Source: Bifidobacterium catenulatum PV20-2
Lineage (GTDB): Bacteria; Actinomycetota; Actinomycetes; Actinomycetales; Bifidobacteriaceae
Assembly (NCBI RefSeq): GCF_000800455.1
Contig: NZ_CP007456.1
Location: 310,001 to 374,000 of the forward strand
Length of the DNA stretch: 64,000 nt
Direction: 5' to 3'
Position numbers and translations under genes: made by a program. Each line of letters begins with the position of its first letter. Positions within the stretch are counted from its first letter, which is position 1. A model generated the notes under the pieces. The model worked only from the letters and a program-made list of their open reading frames with translations. It did no database searches and was not told the DNA's origin. Shown here piece after piece: positions 47,967-60,600 of this stretch.

Positions 47967-49862
47967 ATGCCTAAAAATGTCAACAAACTTCTGGTGGCGA
48001 ATCGCGGTGAAATCGCTCTTCGCGTAGTGCGCACCGCACGTGAGATGGGGATTCCCACGGTTGCGGTGTATGCGGAACAGGATCGCCATGCGCAATATGT
48101 GCAGATGGCTGATGACGCATATCTGCTTTCCGGAGACACATACAAAGACACATATCTCAACGAGGATCTGCTGATCGACATTCTGCAGCGCAGCGGTGCC
48201 GACGCGGTGCATCCGGGCTATGGATTCCTTTCCGAAGTCGCTTCATTTGCACAGAAAGTGATTGACGCGGGCGCGGCTTGGGTTGGTCCCAATCCGGAAG
48301 CCCTCGTGGATTTGGGAGATAAGATCACCGCACGTCGTGTGGCGACGTTTGCGAAAGTTCCGCCGGTTCCCGGTATTTCCCAGTCGATTTCCGACATGCG
48401 ATTGCTGCTTGATTTCGCGCATACGCACGGTTATCCGCTGATGCTCAAGCGCACCGATGGCGGTGGCGGCCGTGGCATCACGCTGGTGCATAATGATGAT
48501 GAGCTGCGCGGCTTCTACATGAATCATGACGCTCTGCAGGGCGGCGATCTGAACGAGTACTTCGTGGAACGGTTCATCGACAAGGGGCGTCACGTCGAAA
48601 CGCAGTGCGGACGCGACTCGCATGGCAACTTCACCGTGTATTCCACGCGCGACTGCTCCGTGCAGCGCCGCAATCAGAAGCTTGTTGAAGAGGCTCCTGC
48701 ACCGTTCCTTCCCTCCGATGTGACCGACCAGCTGGAAACCTACTCCCGCCGACTGTTCGAAGCGGTCGATTACGAAGGCCTTGGCACCTGCGAATTCATG
48801 GTGACCGAACAAGGCAAAGTGTACTTCCTGGAAGTCAATCCGCGCCTGCAGGTGGAGCATACCGTCAGCGAGGAGGTCTGCGGACTCGACCTGGTGCGCG
48901 AGCAGCTGACCATCGCCAACGGTGGGGAATTGACCGTGAACCATCCGCTTCGTGGACACAGTTTCGAACTGCGTCTGACCTGCGAGGATCCGGCAAAGAA
49001 CCTTGCGCCAAGCTCCGGCACGCTGACTTCGCTGCGTTGGCCGTCCGGACCGGGCATCCGCGTGGATTCCGGCGTGGTCGAAGGCGACACCATCTCGCCT
49101 AAATTCGATTCGATGATGGGCAAACTCGTGGTCACCGCATCCGACCGCGCCGCGGCCGTGGCACGTGTGCGCCGAGCATTGAGCGAACTGAAAGTGGAAG
49201 GCGTGCCAACTCCGGCAAGCCTGTTCGAACAGATTTTCAATGACGACGAATTCACCGCCGAGCACGGTGTCGCATACGATGTCAGCACCAAATGGCTGGA
49301 ACGTAAGTACCTTAACAAAGAAGCTGCATCGTCCCAAGGAGGGCAGCCGGCATCCGTGTCTGGCACGACGGACTCTCTTGACGTCGATAAGAAGGAATCC
49401 AGCGAAACCTTCGTCATCGAAGTCAACAATCGCAGAGTGTCGCTGACCGTGCCAAACGACATCGTCGCCAACCTGACAGGCGGTGCCAAAGCACGCGACG
49501 CGAAACGCGCCATTCAGCCTCTGCGCGGGCAGGGACTGCATCATGCGCAGAAGAAACAGCAAAGCAACGACGGCCAATCCGGCGTGATCGCAAGCCCGAT
49601 GCAGGCCGTCGTAACACGCATCAACGTGGCCGAAGGCCAGCAGGTGGCCAAGAGCGACCTGCTTGTCGTACTTGAATCCATGAAGATGGAAAACTACGTG
49701 TACGCGCCGGTCAAGGGCACCGTCACCAAGATTTTCGTGGGGCCCGCGGCAGGCGTGGAAGCCGGTGAAACGTTGATGACCATCGATGTGACCGGAGCGA
49801 GCGGTAACGGAAAGCAAACTGACGGAACCGCTGCTGGCAACACTGCAGAAGGGGGTAAGTGA
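47967..49862 (+). CDS. Acyl-CoA carboxylase alpha subunit (biotin carboxylase + BCCP)
   Basis: Fused biotin carboxylase and biotin carrier (631 aa). The carboxylase half starts with LLVANRGEIALRVVRTAREMG, has HPGYGFLSEVASFA and ATP-grasp loop RTDGGGGRGITLV, and the catalytic EVNPRLQVEHTVSEEV. A linker of low conservation follows (about residues 455-540). The C-terminal biotinyl domain has ESMKMENYV with the biotin-accepting Lys at about 573. It produces carboxybiotin for the beta subunit, making malonyl-CoA for FAS. The ATG at 47967 matches the family start; the frame is open from 47886. It overlaps the next gene by 1 nt (TGATG). Confidence 0.93.
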   Translation: MPKNVNKLLVANRGEIALRVVRTAREMGIPTVAVYAEQDRHAQYVQMADDAYLLSGDTYKDTYLNEDLLIDILQRSGADAVHPGYGFLSEVASFAQKVIDAGAAWVGPNPEALVDLGDKITARRVATFAKVPPVPGISQSISDMRLLLDFAHTHGYPLMLKRTDGGGGRGITLVHNDDELRGFYMNHDALQGGDLNEYFVERFIDKGRHVETQCGRDSHGNFTVYSTRDCSVQRRNQKLVEEAPAPFLPSDVTDQLETYSRRLFEAVDYEGLGTCEFMVTEQGKVYFLEVNPRLQVEHTVSEEVCGLDLVREQLTIANGGELTVNHPLRGHSFELRLTCEDPAKNLAPSSGTLTSLRWPSGPGIRVDSGVVEGDTISPKFDSMMGKLVVTASDRAAAVARVRRALSELKVEGVPTPASLFEQIFNDDEFTAEHGVAYDVSTKWLERKYLNKEAASSQGGQPASVSGTTDSLDVDKKESSETFVIEVNNRRVSLTVPNDIVANLTGGAKARDAKRAIQPLRGQGLHHAQKKQQSNDGQSGVIASPMQAVVTRINVAEGQQVAKSDLLVVLESMKMENYVYAPVKGTVTKIFVGPAAGVEAGETLMTIDVTGASGNGKQTDGTAAGNTAEGGK

Positions 49863-51544
49863 TGACCGATATCATCGCAAGCCCGGCCGTTAAAGAAGCC
49901 GTGAAAATCGTGATGGAACAGCAGGAACGACTCGGCAAAAACGCAGCTGAAGCCGTCTCTGCGGCCGCAACCGCCTCCGCAACCGACGTGCCGGGCGCAT
50001 CCCAGCCAATCCGCGCATCCGTACTGCGAGCGGCACAACTCGCGCACGAGGCGGAAGACCATGCACGCAATCGCCAGCACGTCAAAGGCAAGCTGACGGC
50101 ACGCGAACGTCTCGACCTGCTGCTCGACACCGGTTCTTTTGAGGAAATCGGACGATTCTGCGGCGGCGACATCAACGGTGGTCGTGCGGGAGCGGCGGTC
50201 ATCACCGGTTTCGGCGAAGTATTCGGGCGCAAAGTCGCCGTCTATGCGCAGGATTTCTCCGTGCGCGGCGGCACTTTGGGAGTCGCGGAAGGCCGCAAGA
50301 TCTGCCGATTGATGGACAAGGCGCTCGATTTGAAAGTGCCGATCATCGCGCTCATCGATTCGGGTGGTGCCCGCATCCAGGAAGGCGTGGCCGCACTGAC
50401 GCAATACGGGCATCTGTTCCGCAAAACCTGCGATGCCAGCGGTTTCGTGCCACAGCTTTCGCTGATTCTCGGCCCTTGCGCAGGCGGAGCCGTGTACTGC
50501 CCGGCACTGACCGACCTGATCATCATGACCCGCGAGAACTCCAACATGTTCGTCACCGGCCCTGACGTGGTCAAAGCGGCCACCGGCGAAGTGATCAGCA
50601 TGGACGATCTCGGTGGCGGCTATGTGCACAACGCCACCTCCGGCGTGGCTCACTATTTGGGCGAAGACGAAGCCGACGCGATCGACTACGCGCGAACCGT
50701 GCTCGCCTACCTGCCGTCTAACTCCGACCTGCAGCCGCCCACCTACGCGTACGCCGCAACCCGCTCCGACCGTGACGTGGCCAAACGACTCGCCACCATC
50801 GTGCCCGACAACGACCGCCAGCCATACGACGTGCTCGACGTGATCCGCTGCATTGTGGACTACGGTGAATTCGTGCAGGTGCACGAACTGTTCGCAAGCT
50901 CCGCAGTGGTGGGATTCGCCTGCGTGAACGGGCATCCGGTCAGCATTGTGGCAAACCAGCCGAACGTCAATGCGGGCATCCTCGACGTGGATTCCTCCGA
51001 AAAAGTGGCACGATTCGTGCGTTTGTGCGACGCGTTCAACCTGCCGGTCGTCACCTTGGTGGACACCCCCGGATACAAGCCTGGCGCCGAACAGGAACAT
51101 GCGGGCATCATTCGCCGCGGTGCGAAAGTGATCTACGCCTACGCCAACGCGCAAGTGCCACTGGTCACCGTGATCCTGCGAAAAGCCTTCGGCGGTGCCT
51201 ACATCGTGATGGGATCCAAAGCCATTGGAGCCGACCTCAACTACGCTTGGCCATCCAGCCAAATCGCAGTGCTCGGCGCAGCCGGAGCGGTGAACATCAT
51301 CCACCGCAAAGACCTGCAGAAAGCCAAAGACGCAGGCAAAGACGTCGAAGCGCTCCGAGCCAAATACGTGGCCGACTACGAACGCACCACCGTCAACGCG
51401 AATCTTTCGCTGGAAATGGGTGAAATCGACGCCATGATCGACCCTGAGCAAACGCGCGAGACCATCATCGAATCGCTCAAACTGCTCTCCAGCAAGAAGC
51501 GCGTGCGCAAAACCACCAAACACCATGGCAACCAGCCGTTGTGA
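49862..51544 (+). CDS. Acyl-CoA carboxylase beta subunit (carboxyltransferase)
   Basis: Transfers CO2 from carboxybiotin to acetyl-CoA (and/or propionyl-CoA); 560 aa with duplicated crotonase-like carboxyltransferase domains. First half: KLTARERLDLLLDTGSFEEIG and LIDSGGARIQEGVAAL; second half: NQPNVNAGILDVDSSEKVARFV, LVDTPGYKPGAEQEHAGIIR and RKAFGGAYIVMGSKAIGAD. The first 60 residues before the domain are a longer than usual Ala-rich helix. It is translationally coupled to AccBC. Since fatty acid synthesis needs malonyl-CoA and fas is next, acetyl-CoA is the likely main substrate. Confidence 0.93.
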   Translation: MTDIIASPAVKEAVKIVMEQQERLGKNAAEAVSAAATASATDVPGASQPIRASVLRAAQLAHEAEDHARNRQHVKGKLTARERLDLLLDTGSFEEIGRFCGGDINGGRAGAAVITGFGEVFGRKVAVYAQDFSVRGGTLGVAEGRKICRLMDKALDLKVPIIALIDSGGARIQEGVAALTQYGHLFRKTCDASGFVPQLSLILGPCAGGAVYCPALTDLIIMTRENSNMFVTGPDVVKAATGEVISMDDLGGGYVHNATSGVAHYLGEDEADAIDYARTVLAYLPSNSDLQPPTYAYAATRSDRDVAKRLATIVPDNDRQPYDVLDVIRCIVDYGEFVQVHELFASSAVVGFACVNGHPVSIVANQPNVNAGILDVDSSEKVARFVRLCDAFNLPVVTLVDTPGYKPGAEQEHAGIIRRGAKVIYAYANAQVPLVTVILRKAFGGAYIVMGSKAIGADLNYAWPSSQIAVLGAAGAVNIIHRKDLQKAKDAGKDVEALRAKYVADYERTTVNANLSLEMGEIDAMIDPEQTRETIIESLKLLSSKKRVRKTTKHHGNQPL

Positions 51545-51584
51545 CGGGTGCAAAGTGCGCGGATGAATCGTAAGCAAACGTAAA

Positions 51585-51617
51585 CGCAAGAATCCATCGC
51601 AAGAACACATCGCAAGA
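51585..51617 (+). repeat. Three CGCAAGA copies at exact 13-bp spacing upstream of fas
   Basis: CGCAAGA occurs at 51585-51591, 51598-51604 and 51611-51617; the last two are part of ATCGCAAGA. They fill the gap between accD and fas, ending about 15 nt before the fas ribosome site. It may be an operator for a fatty-acid regulator, or only a local duplication. Confidence 0.55.
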
Positions 51618-51641
51618 TTTTTGAAACAAGTAAGGAACATC

Positions 51642-54600
51642 ATGAACACTTTTTTTCTTGATCGACTGAACGGTGAGCCGCACGCGCTCGCCTTCGCCGG
51701 ACAATCCACTCCATGGCCGGTGGCGCTCGCCGACCAAAGCGCCAATCCGGTGCTCGACGAAGCGCTGCACGCCCATGCCGACGCAGCCCAGGCACTGCTG
51801 TACCCGGTGTCAGCCGACCTGCTCGCCACCACCGGCCGCCCGGTCGACCTGTTTGGATTCGAACCGAATCCGGCACGACTCGGCGCTGCCGCAGCGGCTT
51901 CCGCCAGCGTTCCGGGCATTGCTCTCGCCCAGTTGGGTGCGCTACTTGACGCTGCTTCCCTCGGCTACAATCCCGCCGTTGCCAAGCCGGTTGCCGTGCT
52001 TGGTCACTCCCAAGGCGTGCTCGCCGTGCACATGGTGCAGTCGATTGTCGAAGCGGGTTCCATTGAGGCGGCTTCCGCGCAAATCGATGAAATTCTTGCG
52101 ATTGCCACGCTGATCGGCGTTGCCGGCACCCGTCAGGCGCGTCAGCTTGGTCTTGCCGCACGTCACGGCGAAGCCACGCCGATGCTGTCTGTCAAGGACA
52201 TCACCCGCGCCCAGGTGGATGCGCTGATCAAGCGTGTTTCCGGCGCCCGCGGCCCGATCGCCGTGGCCGTCACCAATTCCGCCACGCATTATGTGCTCTC
52301 CGGCTACCCGGAGGACTTGGCCGCGTTCGGCGTGGAAGTGGCCAAGGAGCACAAGCACCAGGCCAAGCTGCGCGAAGAGAAGGTGCGTGGCGGTCGCGTG
52401 TTCGAACCGGTGCTCGAATACCTTGACGTGACCCTGCCGTTCCACAGCCCGCTTATGGCCGAGGCTGTTTCACAGGCTGTTTCATGGGCGGAATCCTGCG
52501 GAATCAACGCCGACCACGCTCGCGAGCTCGCCGCCGAAGTGCTGCTCAACCATGTGGATTGGGCCGCCCGCGTGCGTGCGCTCATGAAATCCACCGATCC
52601 GAGCGCCCTGTGGGTGTTGGACTTTGGCCCGGGAACCACCGTTGGCAAACTGTTCTCCACCGTTGCCCAAGGAACCGGCGTCGGCGTGGTGGAAGCCTCC
52701 ACCGTGGCTGACCGCGGCGAACTCTCCACGCTGGAAACCCTGCCGGAGCGCACCCAGAACTGGACCCGCTTCGCACCAAGCATCATCCATACCTCCGCCG
52801 GAGACAAGGTACGCACCGCATTCACCGAACTGACCGGCAAGGCTCCGGTACTGCTCGCCGGCATGACCCCGACCACCGTGGAACCGGAAATCGTGGCAGC
52901 GGCCGCCAACGCCGGTTACTGGGCGGAACTTGCAGGCGGCGGCCAGGTGACCGCCAGCGTGTTCGACCGTCATGTCGCCAAGCTGGAAGAAGAGCTTGAA
53001 GAAGGCCGTACCGTTGAATTCAACGCGATGTTCATGGACCGCTACCTGTGGAATCTGCAGTTCGGATCCCAGCGTATCGTACCGAAGAAGCGTGCCAGCG
53101 GCACCCCGATCGACGGCGTGGTCGTGTCCGCGGGCATTCCGGAATTCGACGAAGCAGTGGAACTCATTCACAATCTCAACGCCGACGGATTCCCGTACGT
53201 GAGCTTCAAGCCGGGCACCGTCGACCAGATTCGCCAGGTGGTGCGTATCGCCAAGGCCGTCGCTCCGGTCAAGGTGCTCATCGAAGTTGAGGGTGGTTCC
53301 GCAGGCGGACACCATTCGTGGGAATCGTTGGATGATCTGCTGCTGAGCACCTATGCCGAAGTGCGTGAACAGGCCAATCTGGTGCTCGTGGTCGGCGGTG
53401 GTATCGGTACGCCGGAACGTGGCGCCGACTACATCACCGGCGAATGGTCCGCCGAATACGGTCGCCCGCTCATGCCGGTGGACGGCGTGCTCGTCGGCAC
53501 CGCCGTGATGACCGCCAAAGAAGCGCACACCAGTCCTGAAGTCAAGCAGATGCTCGTCAACACCCCAGGCATTCCCGCCAAGGGAGCAGACGCCGATCCA
53601 TTCGCTCCGCTGGGCGAACAGTGGGTGCCGAGCGGCCAAGCCAAGGGTGGAGTCACCTCCGGCCTGAGCCACCTGCATGCCGATATTTACGAGCTGGAAA
53701 ACTCTTCCGCGCGTTGCGGACGCCTGCTGGTGCGTGTGATGAAGCATCCGGAAGAGCTGGAAAGCCGCCGTGAGGAAATCATTGAAGCGTTGAACGCCAC
53801 CGCAAAGCCGTATTTCGGTGACCTGAAGGCCATGACCTATCTCGCATGGGCGCAGCGTTTCGCCGATCTCGCTTTCCCGTGGGCAGATGAAACCTATGCC
53901 GATCGTTTCCTGCACTTGCTGCAGCGTATTGAAGCCCGTGTCACCACGCAGGAAAGCGGCGAATTCGCATCGCTGTTCGCATCCCGTGCCGATGTGGAAT
54001 CCGATCCGCATGCGGCCATCGCCAAGCTTGCCGAAGTCTATCCGCAAGCTGATGAACTGACCGTCACCCCGATGGATGAAGCTTGGTTCCCGGTGCTCGT
54101 GCGTGAATATCCGAAGCCAATGCCGTTCGTGCCGGTCATCGACAACGACCTGCTGCGTTGGTGGGGTCAGGATCAGCTGTGGCAGTCCGAAGACTCCCGT
54201 TACTCCGCCGATTCCGTGCGTATTATTCCTGGTCCGATCTCCGTTGCGGGCATCACCACCGTTGACGAACCGGTCGCCGACATTCTTGGCCGTTTCGAAG
54301 CGGCCATGGTCAAGCGTGTTTCCGCAGAATCGCCAAGCGCAGACAAAACCGCGTTCGCCCAGCTCGGCGCAGCATCTTCCGCAGAAGAATTCATTCGCAA
54401 ATCCCCGAACATTTCGTGGGTGGGCCATCTCATGGCAAACCCGGCATACGGCACCAGCAACGGTGACGCCAACTACGAAATCCGCAAGATTTCCAGCGAA
54501 GGAAACGTCGAAAAGTACGATCTCGACATCCATCTCGATACCTACTGGGACAACGATCCGGACGGTGGCAAGTCCAAGCACGCCGTACGTGACATCGTCA

Positions 54601-57600
54601 TTCCGCTGAACGTGGACGGCAACGAGTCCGGACTCTTCCCGGTGGTTGATCGTGACCGCCTGCCGGAACACGTGTACCGCATGCTTGCCGACACCGCGGG
54701 CATCGGCAACACCGCCATCACTGGCGACAAGCTCACCGCCATGCCCGTTATTGAACAGGTGGCAGACAAAGCCTCCTATCCGTTCGGCCAGGCGCATACC
54801 AGCTACACGCTGTCCGCCAACCTCGGCTTCGACCACGAAGCAGCCACCGGCGGCGCGCTGCCAAGTAACCTGGTGCCGTCTCGCATCGCGCCGGACGCGC
54901 TCGTCGGACCGGCATGGCCCGCCATCTACGCGGCCCTCGGATCCGTGTACGTCAACGGCTTCCCGGTAATCGAAGGCCTGCTCAACGCAGTGCATCTCGA
55001 CCACCTCATCGAACTGGAAGTCAGTGAAGACGAACTGCTCAAGCATATCGGCGAACAGATTGCGCTGACCAGCTGGGCCGAAGACTACTTCGAATCGGCA
55101 TCCGGCCGTGTGGTGACCATCCACGTCACCCACAGCACGCAAGACGGTACCGTGCTTGCCAACGAAACCGAGCGTTTCGCCATCCGTGGTCGCGCATACT
55201 CCGACGCATTGCCGCCGGAAGCGCCGGACTATGGCGGAATCGACGCGGAAATCGAAAGCACTCCGCGCCGACTGCTGCGCCGCGTCAAGGTGACCGCTCC
55301 GCACGAGATGACCGCCTTCGCCCGTACTTCCGGCGATTTCAACCCGATCCACACCTCGCATCGTGGCGCCGCTGTTTCTGGACTTGCGGCACCGCTCGTG
55401 CACGGCATGTGGCTCTCCGCAACCGCGCAATACGCGGTGCAGGCGCTTGATGGCAAGGGTGCGCACTACGAAATCGCAGGCTGGACCTACAACATGTACG
55501 GCATGGTGCAGCTCGACGATGAAGTGGAAATCTCCATCGAACGCGTCGGACGCGTGGCACACTCCGGCATGGTGCTCGAAGTGACCAGCCGTATCAACGG
55601 CAACATCGTGTCTCGTGGCACCGCCATCGTACGTGCGCCGAAATCCGCCTTCGTATACCCGGGCCAGGGCATTCAGCAGCAGGGCATGGTGCTCGACGAA
55701 CGTGCCAAGTCCCCGGCCGCGCGAGACGTGTGGGAACGTGCCGACAAGGTGACCCGCGAGAAGCTTGGATTCTCGATCCTTACCGTCGTGCGTGACAATC
55801 CGAAGGAATTGACCGCCAACGGCGTGACCTACCGCCATCCGGAAGGCCTGCTCAACCTCACCCAGTTCACACAGGTGGCGCTCGCCACCGTGGCATTCGC
55901 CCAGACCGCACGTCTGCGCGAAGCTGGAGCCGACATTTGGCCGGCATATTTCGCAGGTCACTCGCTGGGCGAATACAACGCTTTGAGCTCCTTCGCCGGC
56001 GTGATTCCGCTGGAAACCGTGATTGAACTCGTGTTCCACCGCGGCTCCACCATGCATCACCTCATTCCGCGCGATGCGAAGGGCCGTTCCAACTACCGTA
56101 TGGGTGCGTTGCGCCCGAACCAGTTCGGTGTGGGCGATGACGGCGTGCGCGAGTACGTCGAATCCGTATCGAAGGCTTCCGGCGAGTTCCTGCAGATTGT
56201 GAACTACAACTTGGCTGGACAACAGTACGCAGTGGCAGGCACCATTGCCGGTTTGAAGGCGCTGAAGGCCGATTCCGACCGTCGAGTGGCCGAATATGGC
56301 GGCAAACCGGCATTCATGCTGGTGCCGGGCATCGATGTGCCGTTCCATTCCACGTTGCTGCGCAAGGGTGTGCCGGAATTCCGCGACAAGCTTGACGCGC
56401 TCCTGCCACAGACCATCGATTACCGTGGCCGTTTGGTCGGACGCTACATTCCGAACCTGGTTGCTGAGCCGTTCGAAATGACGAAGGAATTCGCGGCCAA
56501 GATTCTCGAAGTCGTGCCGTCCGAGCGCATTCAGGCCGCTTTGGATGATCCGCAGATTTGGGATTCCTATGCTGCTGATGATCAGAAGCTCGGTCGATTG
56601 CTGCTTACGGAACTGCTGTCTTGGCAGTTCGCTTCTCCGGTGCGTTGGATTGAGACGCAGGCTCTGCTGTTCGGTTCCGCCGAACAGGGTGGCCTTGGTG
56701 TGGAAGAGTATGTTGAGGTTGGTCTTGGCAATGCTCCGACACTCGCCAATCTTGGTGCCAAGACGTTGCGTCTGCCGCAGTTCGCCGGTCGCGATGTGAC
56801 GGTGTACAACGTTGGTCGTGATGAAGGTCGTGTATACATGACTGATTCCGATTCGTTGGTTCCGGAAGAAGAAGCTGACGATTCTGCAGTTACGGCTTCC
56901 GCTGCTTCTGCTGCAGTTGCGGCTTCTGTGGTTCCGGCTGCGGCTCCTGCTGCTGTTGCGGAAGTTCCTGTTGCTGCAGCTTCCGCTCCTGCAGATGCTC
57001 CGTCGGGTGCCGCCGTTGCGGATATTGCATTCAAGGCATCCGATGCGATTGCCACATTGCTGGCATATTCGGCTAAGGTTCGCCCAGATCAGATCGGTGA
57101 AAGCGATACCACCGATACGCTGACCAATGGCGTGTCTTCCCGCCGTAACCAGTTGCTTATGGACATCAGTTCCGAACTGGGTGTGGCTTCCGTGGATGGT
57201 GCTGCCGAAGCGACGGTCAAGGCGCTGAGCGCTTTGGTCAACAAGGTCGCTCCGAACTACAAGGCGTTTGGTCCGGTGCTGTCTGATATCGTGCGAGACC
57301 GTGTGCGTGGCATGTTCGGTGCCGCCGGTGTGAAGCTCGGCCAGATCACCAAGCGTGTGACCGATACATGGCAGCTTGGCGAAGGGTGGGCTTCCCATGT
57401 GGTGGCTGCGCTCGTGCTTGAAACCCGTGAGGGGGCCAGCTCTCGTGGCGGTGATCTTGCCTCGTTAAGCACGGATGCCGCTTCCAATGCGGCCGCTGCC
57501 AACGCGCTGATCGATGCGGCCGTGCAGAAGGTTGCCGCCGACAAGGGCATTGCTGTTGCCATGCCGAGCGCCGGTAGCGCAGCTGGTGGGGCAGTGGTTG

Positions 57601-60600
57601 ATTCCGCCGCTTTGGACGCGTTCGCGGCCAAGGTGACCGGTGCCGATGGCGTGCTCGCCTCCACGGCGAAGTTCGTGCTGAACCAGCTGGGCGTTGCCGC
57701 TCCGGTTGCCGAAGAAACTGCTGATGAGAACGCGGCTGTTGTGGCTGCTGTCGAAGCTGAACTCGGTGCTGACTGGCCGAAGCAGGTCGAACCTCGTTTC
57801 GACGAGCGCAAGGCCATTCTGTTCGACGATCGTTGGGCATCCGCACGTGAAGACTTGGCGCGCGCCTACTACAACAACGATGAATCCGCGTTGAACGGTA
57901 GCTTCATCGGTCTTGGCAAGACCATTGCCGACGAAGCCGCTTGGTATGCAGGTAAGAGCGACAATGCGGATCTGAAGGTCGCGTTCAATCGTGTCGCTGC
58001 CGAAGCAGGAGAAAACGCTTCCGAATCGGCAGAAAACAGCCGTTTTGCTGGAGATATTGCAGTGGTGACCGGTGTGGCTCCGAACTCCATCGCAGCCCAG
58101 GTGGTCAACGGCCTGCTTGCAGGTGGTGCTACCGTGGTGGCCACCTCGCACAGCTTCAAGCCAAGCGTGAAGGCATGGGCCAAGCAGACCTACCGTGAGC
58201 ATGCGGCGGGCGATGCCAAGCTGTGGTTGGTTCCTGCGAACCTGTCGAGCTACCGTGACGTGGACGCGTTGGTCGCTTGGGTCGGCAATGTGCAGAAGAA
58301 GACTTCCGGTGCGACCACCACGATCCTCAAGCCTGCTTACGAGCCGAGTCTGTTCTTCCCGTTTGCGGCTCCGCCGGTGCATGGCAGCCTCGCCGATTCC
58401 GGCGAACTGTTCGAATCTCAGGCTCGCCTCATGCTGTGGGGTGTTGAGCGTGCGATTGCCGGACTTGCGAAGATCGGTGCCGACACCGATGTGCAGCATA
58501 AGTTGCATGTGGTGTTGCCGGGATCGCCGAACCGCGGTATTTTCGGCGGAGATGGTGCTTACGGCGAAGTGAAGAGCGCATTCGATGCGATTGTGAACCG
58601 TGCTCGCGCCGAAAAGGTGTGGTCGAGCCGTGTGACCTTCGCCCATCCGAAGATCGGCTGGGTGCGTGGCACCGGCCTGATGGGCGGCAATGATCCGCTG
58701 GTCGAAGTGGTGGAGCGTCACGGTCTGAAGACTTACTCCACCGCCGAAATCGCGGTCGAACTGCTGAACCTTTCCACCCGCGAATCCCGTATCGAAGCAG
58801 CCAAGGCTCCGCTTGACGTGGATCTGACCGGCGGACTCGGTAACGAGCCGATCGACATCAAGGCACTGCGTGCGGAAGCCATGGCAGACGCGGCCCAAGC
58901 GGAAGCGGCGAATGCCAAGAACGCAATCGCAGGCAACGAATCCGATACCGAGGCCAAGACGCTCATCAAGGCGCTGCCAAGCCCGCGTGCTCCGCGTCAG
59001 GCCAAGGTCGATCTTGCCGATTGGCAGAACGTCACCGCCCGTCCGGAAGACGAAATCGTTATCGTGTCCGTGGGCGAACTTGGACCGTGGGGCTCCGGCC
59101 GCACCCGCTTCGAAGCCGAACTCGGCATTCACTCCGACGGTCAAGTGGACCTGTCTGCCGGCGCGGTGCTCGAACTGGCATGGAACATGGGTCTGCTGAC
59201 GTGGAATGACAGCCCCAAGCCGGGCTGGTACGACGTTGACGGCAACCTCGTGCCTGAGGAGGATATCGCGGAACGTTACCATGACGCGGTCGTGGCTCGT
59301 TCCGGCGTGCGTCCGTTCGACGAAGGCATGGGCAACGACTACAAGGACGGCACTGACGAGGAAGAGGCCGAGGTGTTCCTTGACCACGATGTGACCTTCT
59401 CGGTTCCGACTTGTGAGATTGCCGAAGAGTACGTCAAGCTTGACGAAGCGCACACCAGCTTCGCGGCCGATGCCGAATCCGGCGAGTGGAACGTGACCCG
59501 CCATGCCGGCTCCATGATTCGCGTGCCTCGCCGCGCGGCCATGACTCGTACGGTCGGAGGCCAGTTCCCGAAGGGCTTCGACCCGGTCAAGTGGGGCATT
59601 CCGGCCTCCATGGTCGGCGACGTCGACAAGATCGCCTTGTGGAACATCGTTACCACGGTCGATGCCTACCTGTCCGCAGGCTTCACGCCGACCGAAATCC
59701 TCGAAGCGGTGCATCCGTCGATGGTCGCTTCCACGCAGGGCACCGGTTTCGGCGGCATGGCCTCCATGCGCAAGCTGTACTTGGATCGCTTCCTCAACCA
59801 TGAGATTCCGACCGACATTCTGCAGGAAGCTCTGCCGAACGTTGTTGCAGCTCACGTGATGCAGTCCTACATCGGCGGCTACGGCAACATGGTCCAGCCG
59901 ATTTCCGCCTGCGCCACGGCAGCCGTCTCTCTGGAAGAGGGCGCCGACAAGATCGCACTCGGCAAGGCCGACTTCGTGGTCACCGGCGCAATCGACGACA
60001 TCGGCGTGGAATCCGTGATCGGCTTCGGCAACATGAACGCCACCGCCAATTCGGAGGAAATGTACGCCAAGGGCATCGACGCGCGCTTCTTCTCCCGCGC
60101 CAACGACCGTCGTCGTGGCGGATTCGTGGAATCCCAGGGCGGCGGCACCATCCTGCTGACCCGTGGCGATATCGCGTTGAAGCTCGGTCTGCCGGTTGCC
60201 GGCGTGATCGGATTCGTGCACTCCTACGCCGACGGCGCGCACACTTCCATCCCGGCTCCGGGCTTGGGTGCGCTTGCAGCGGGCATGGGCGGCAAGGATT
60301 CCAAGCTGGTGCGCGATCTGGCTCGTCTTGGCGTCGCTCCGGACGACATCGCCGTGGTTTCCAAGCATGATACGTCCACCAACGCCAACGATCCGAACGA
60401 ATCCGAACTGCACAACACGTTGGCCCACGCCATTGGCCGCGCTGACGGCAACCCGCTGTTCGTGATCTCGCAGAAGACGCTCACCGGCCATGCCAAGGGC
60501 GGTGCCTGCATCTTCCAGGTCAACGGTCTGACCCAGCTGTTCAAGTCCGGCGTGATTCCGGCCAATGCCTCCCTTGACTGCGTTGATCCGAAGCTCATGC

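Noticed and set aside
52482..57398. A 1638-codon open frame antisense to fas
   Set aside because: It follows the strong third-position bias of fas on the opposite strand, has no family signature and lacks a ribosome site; it is a compositional shadow.
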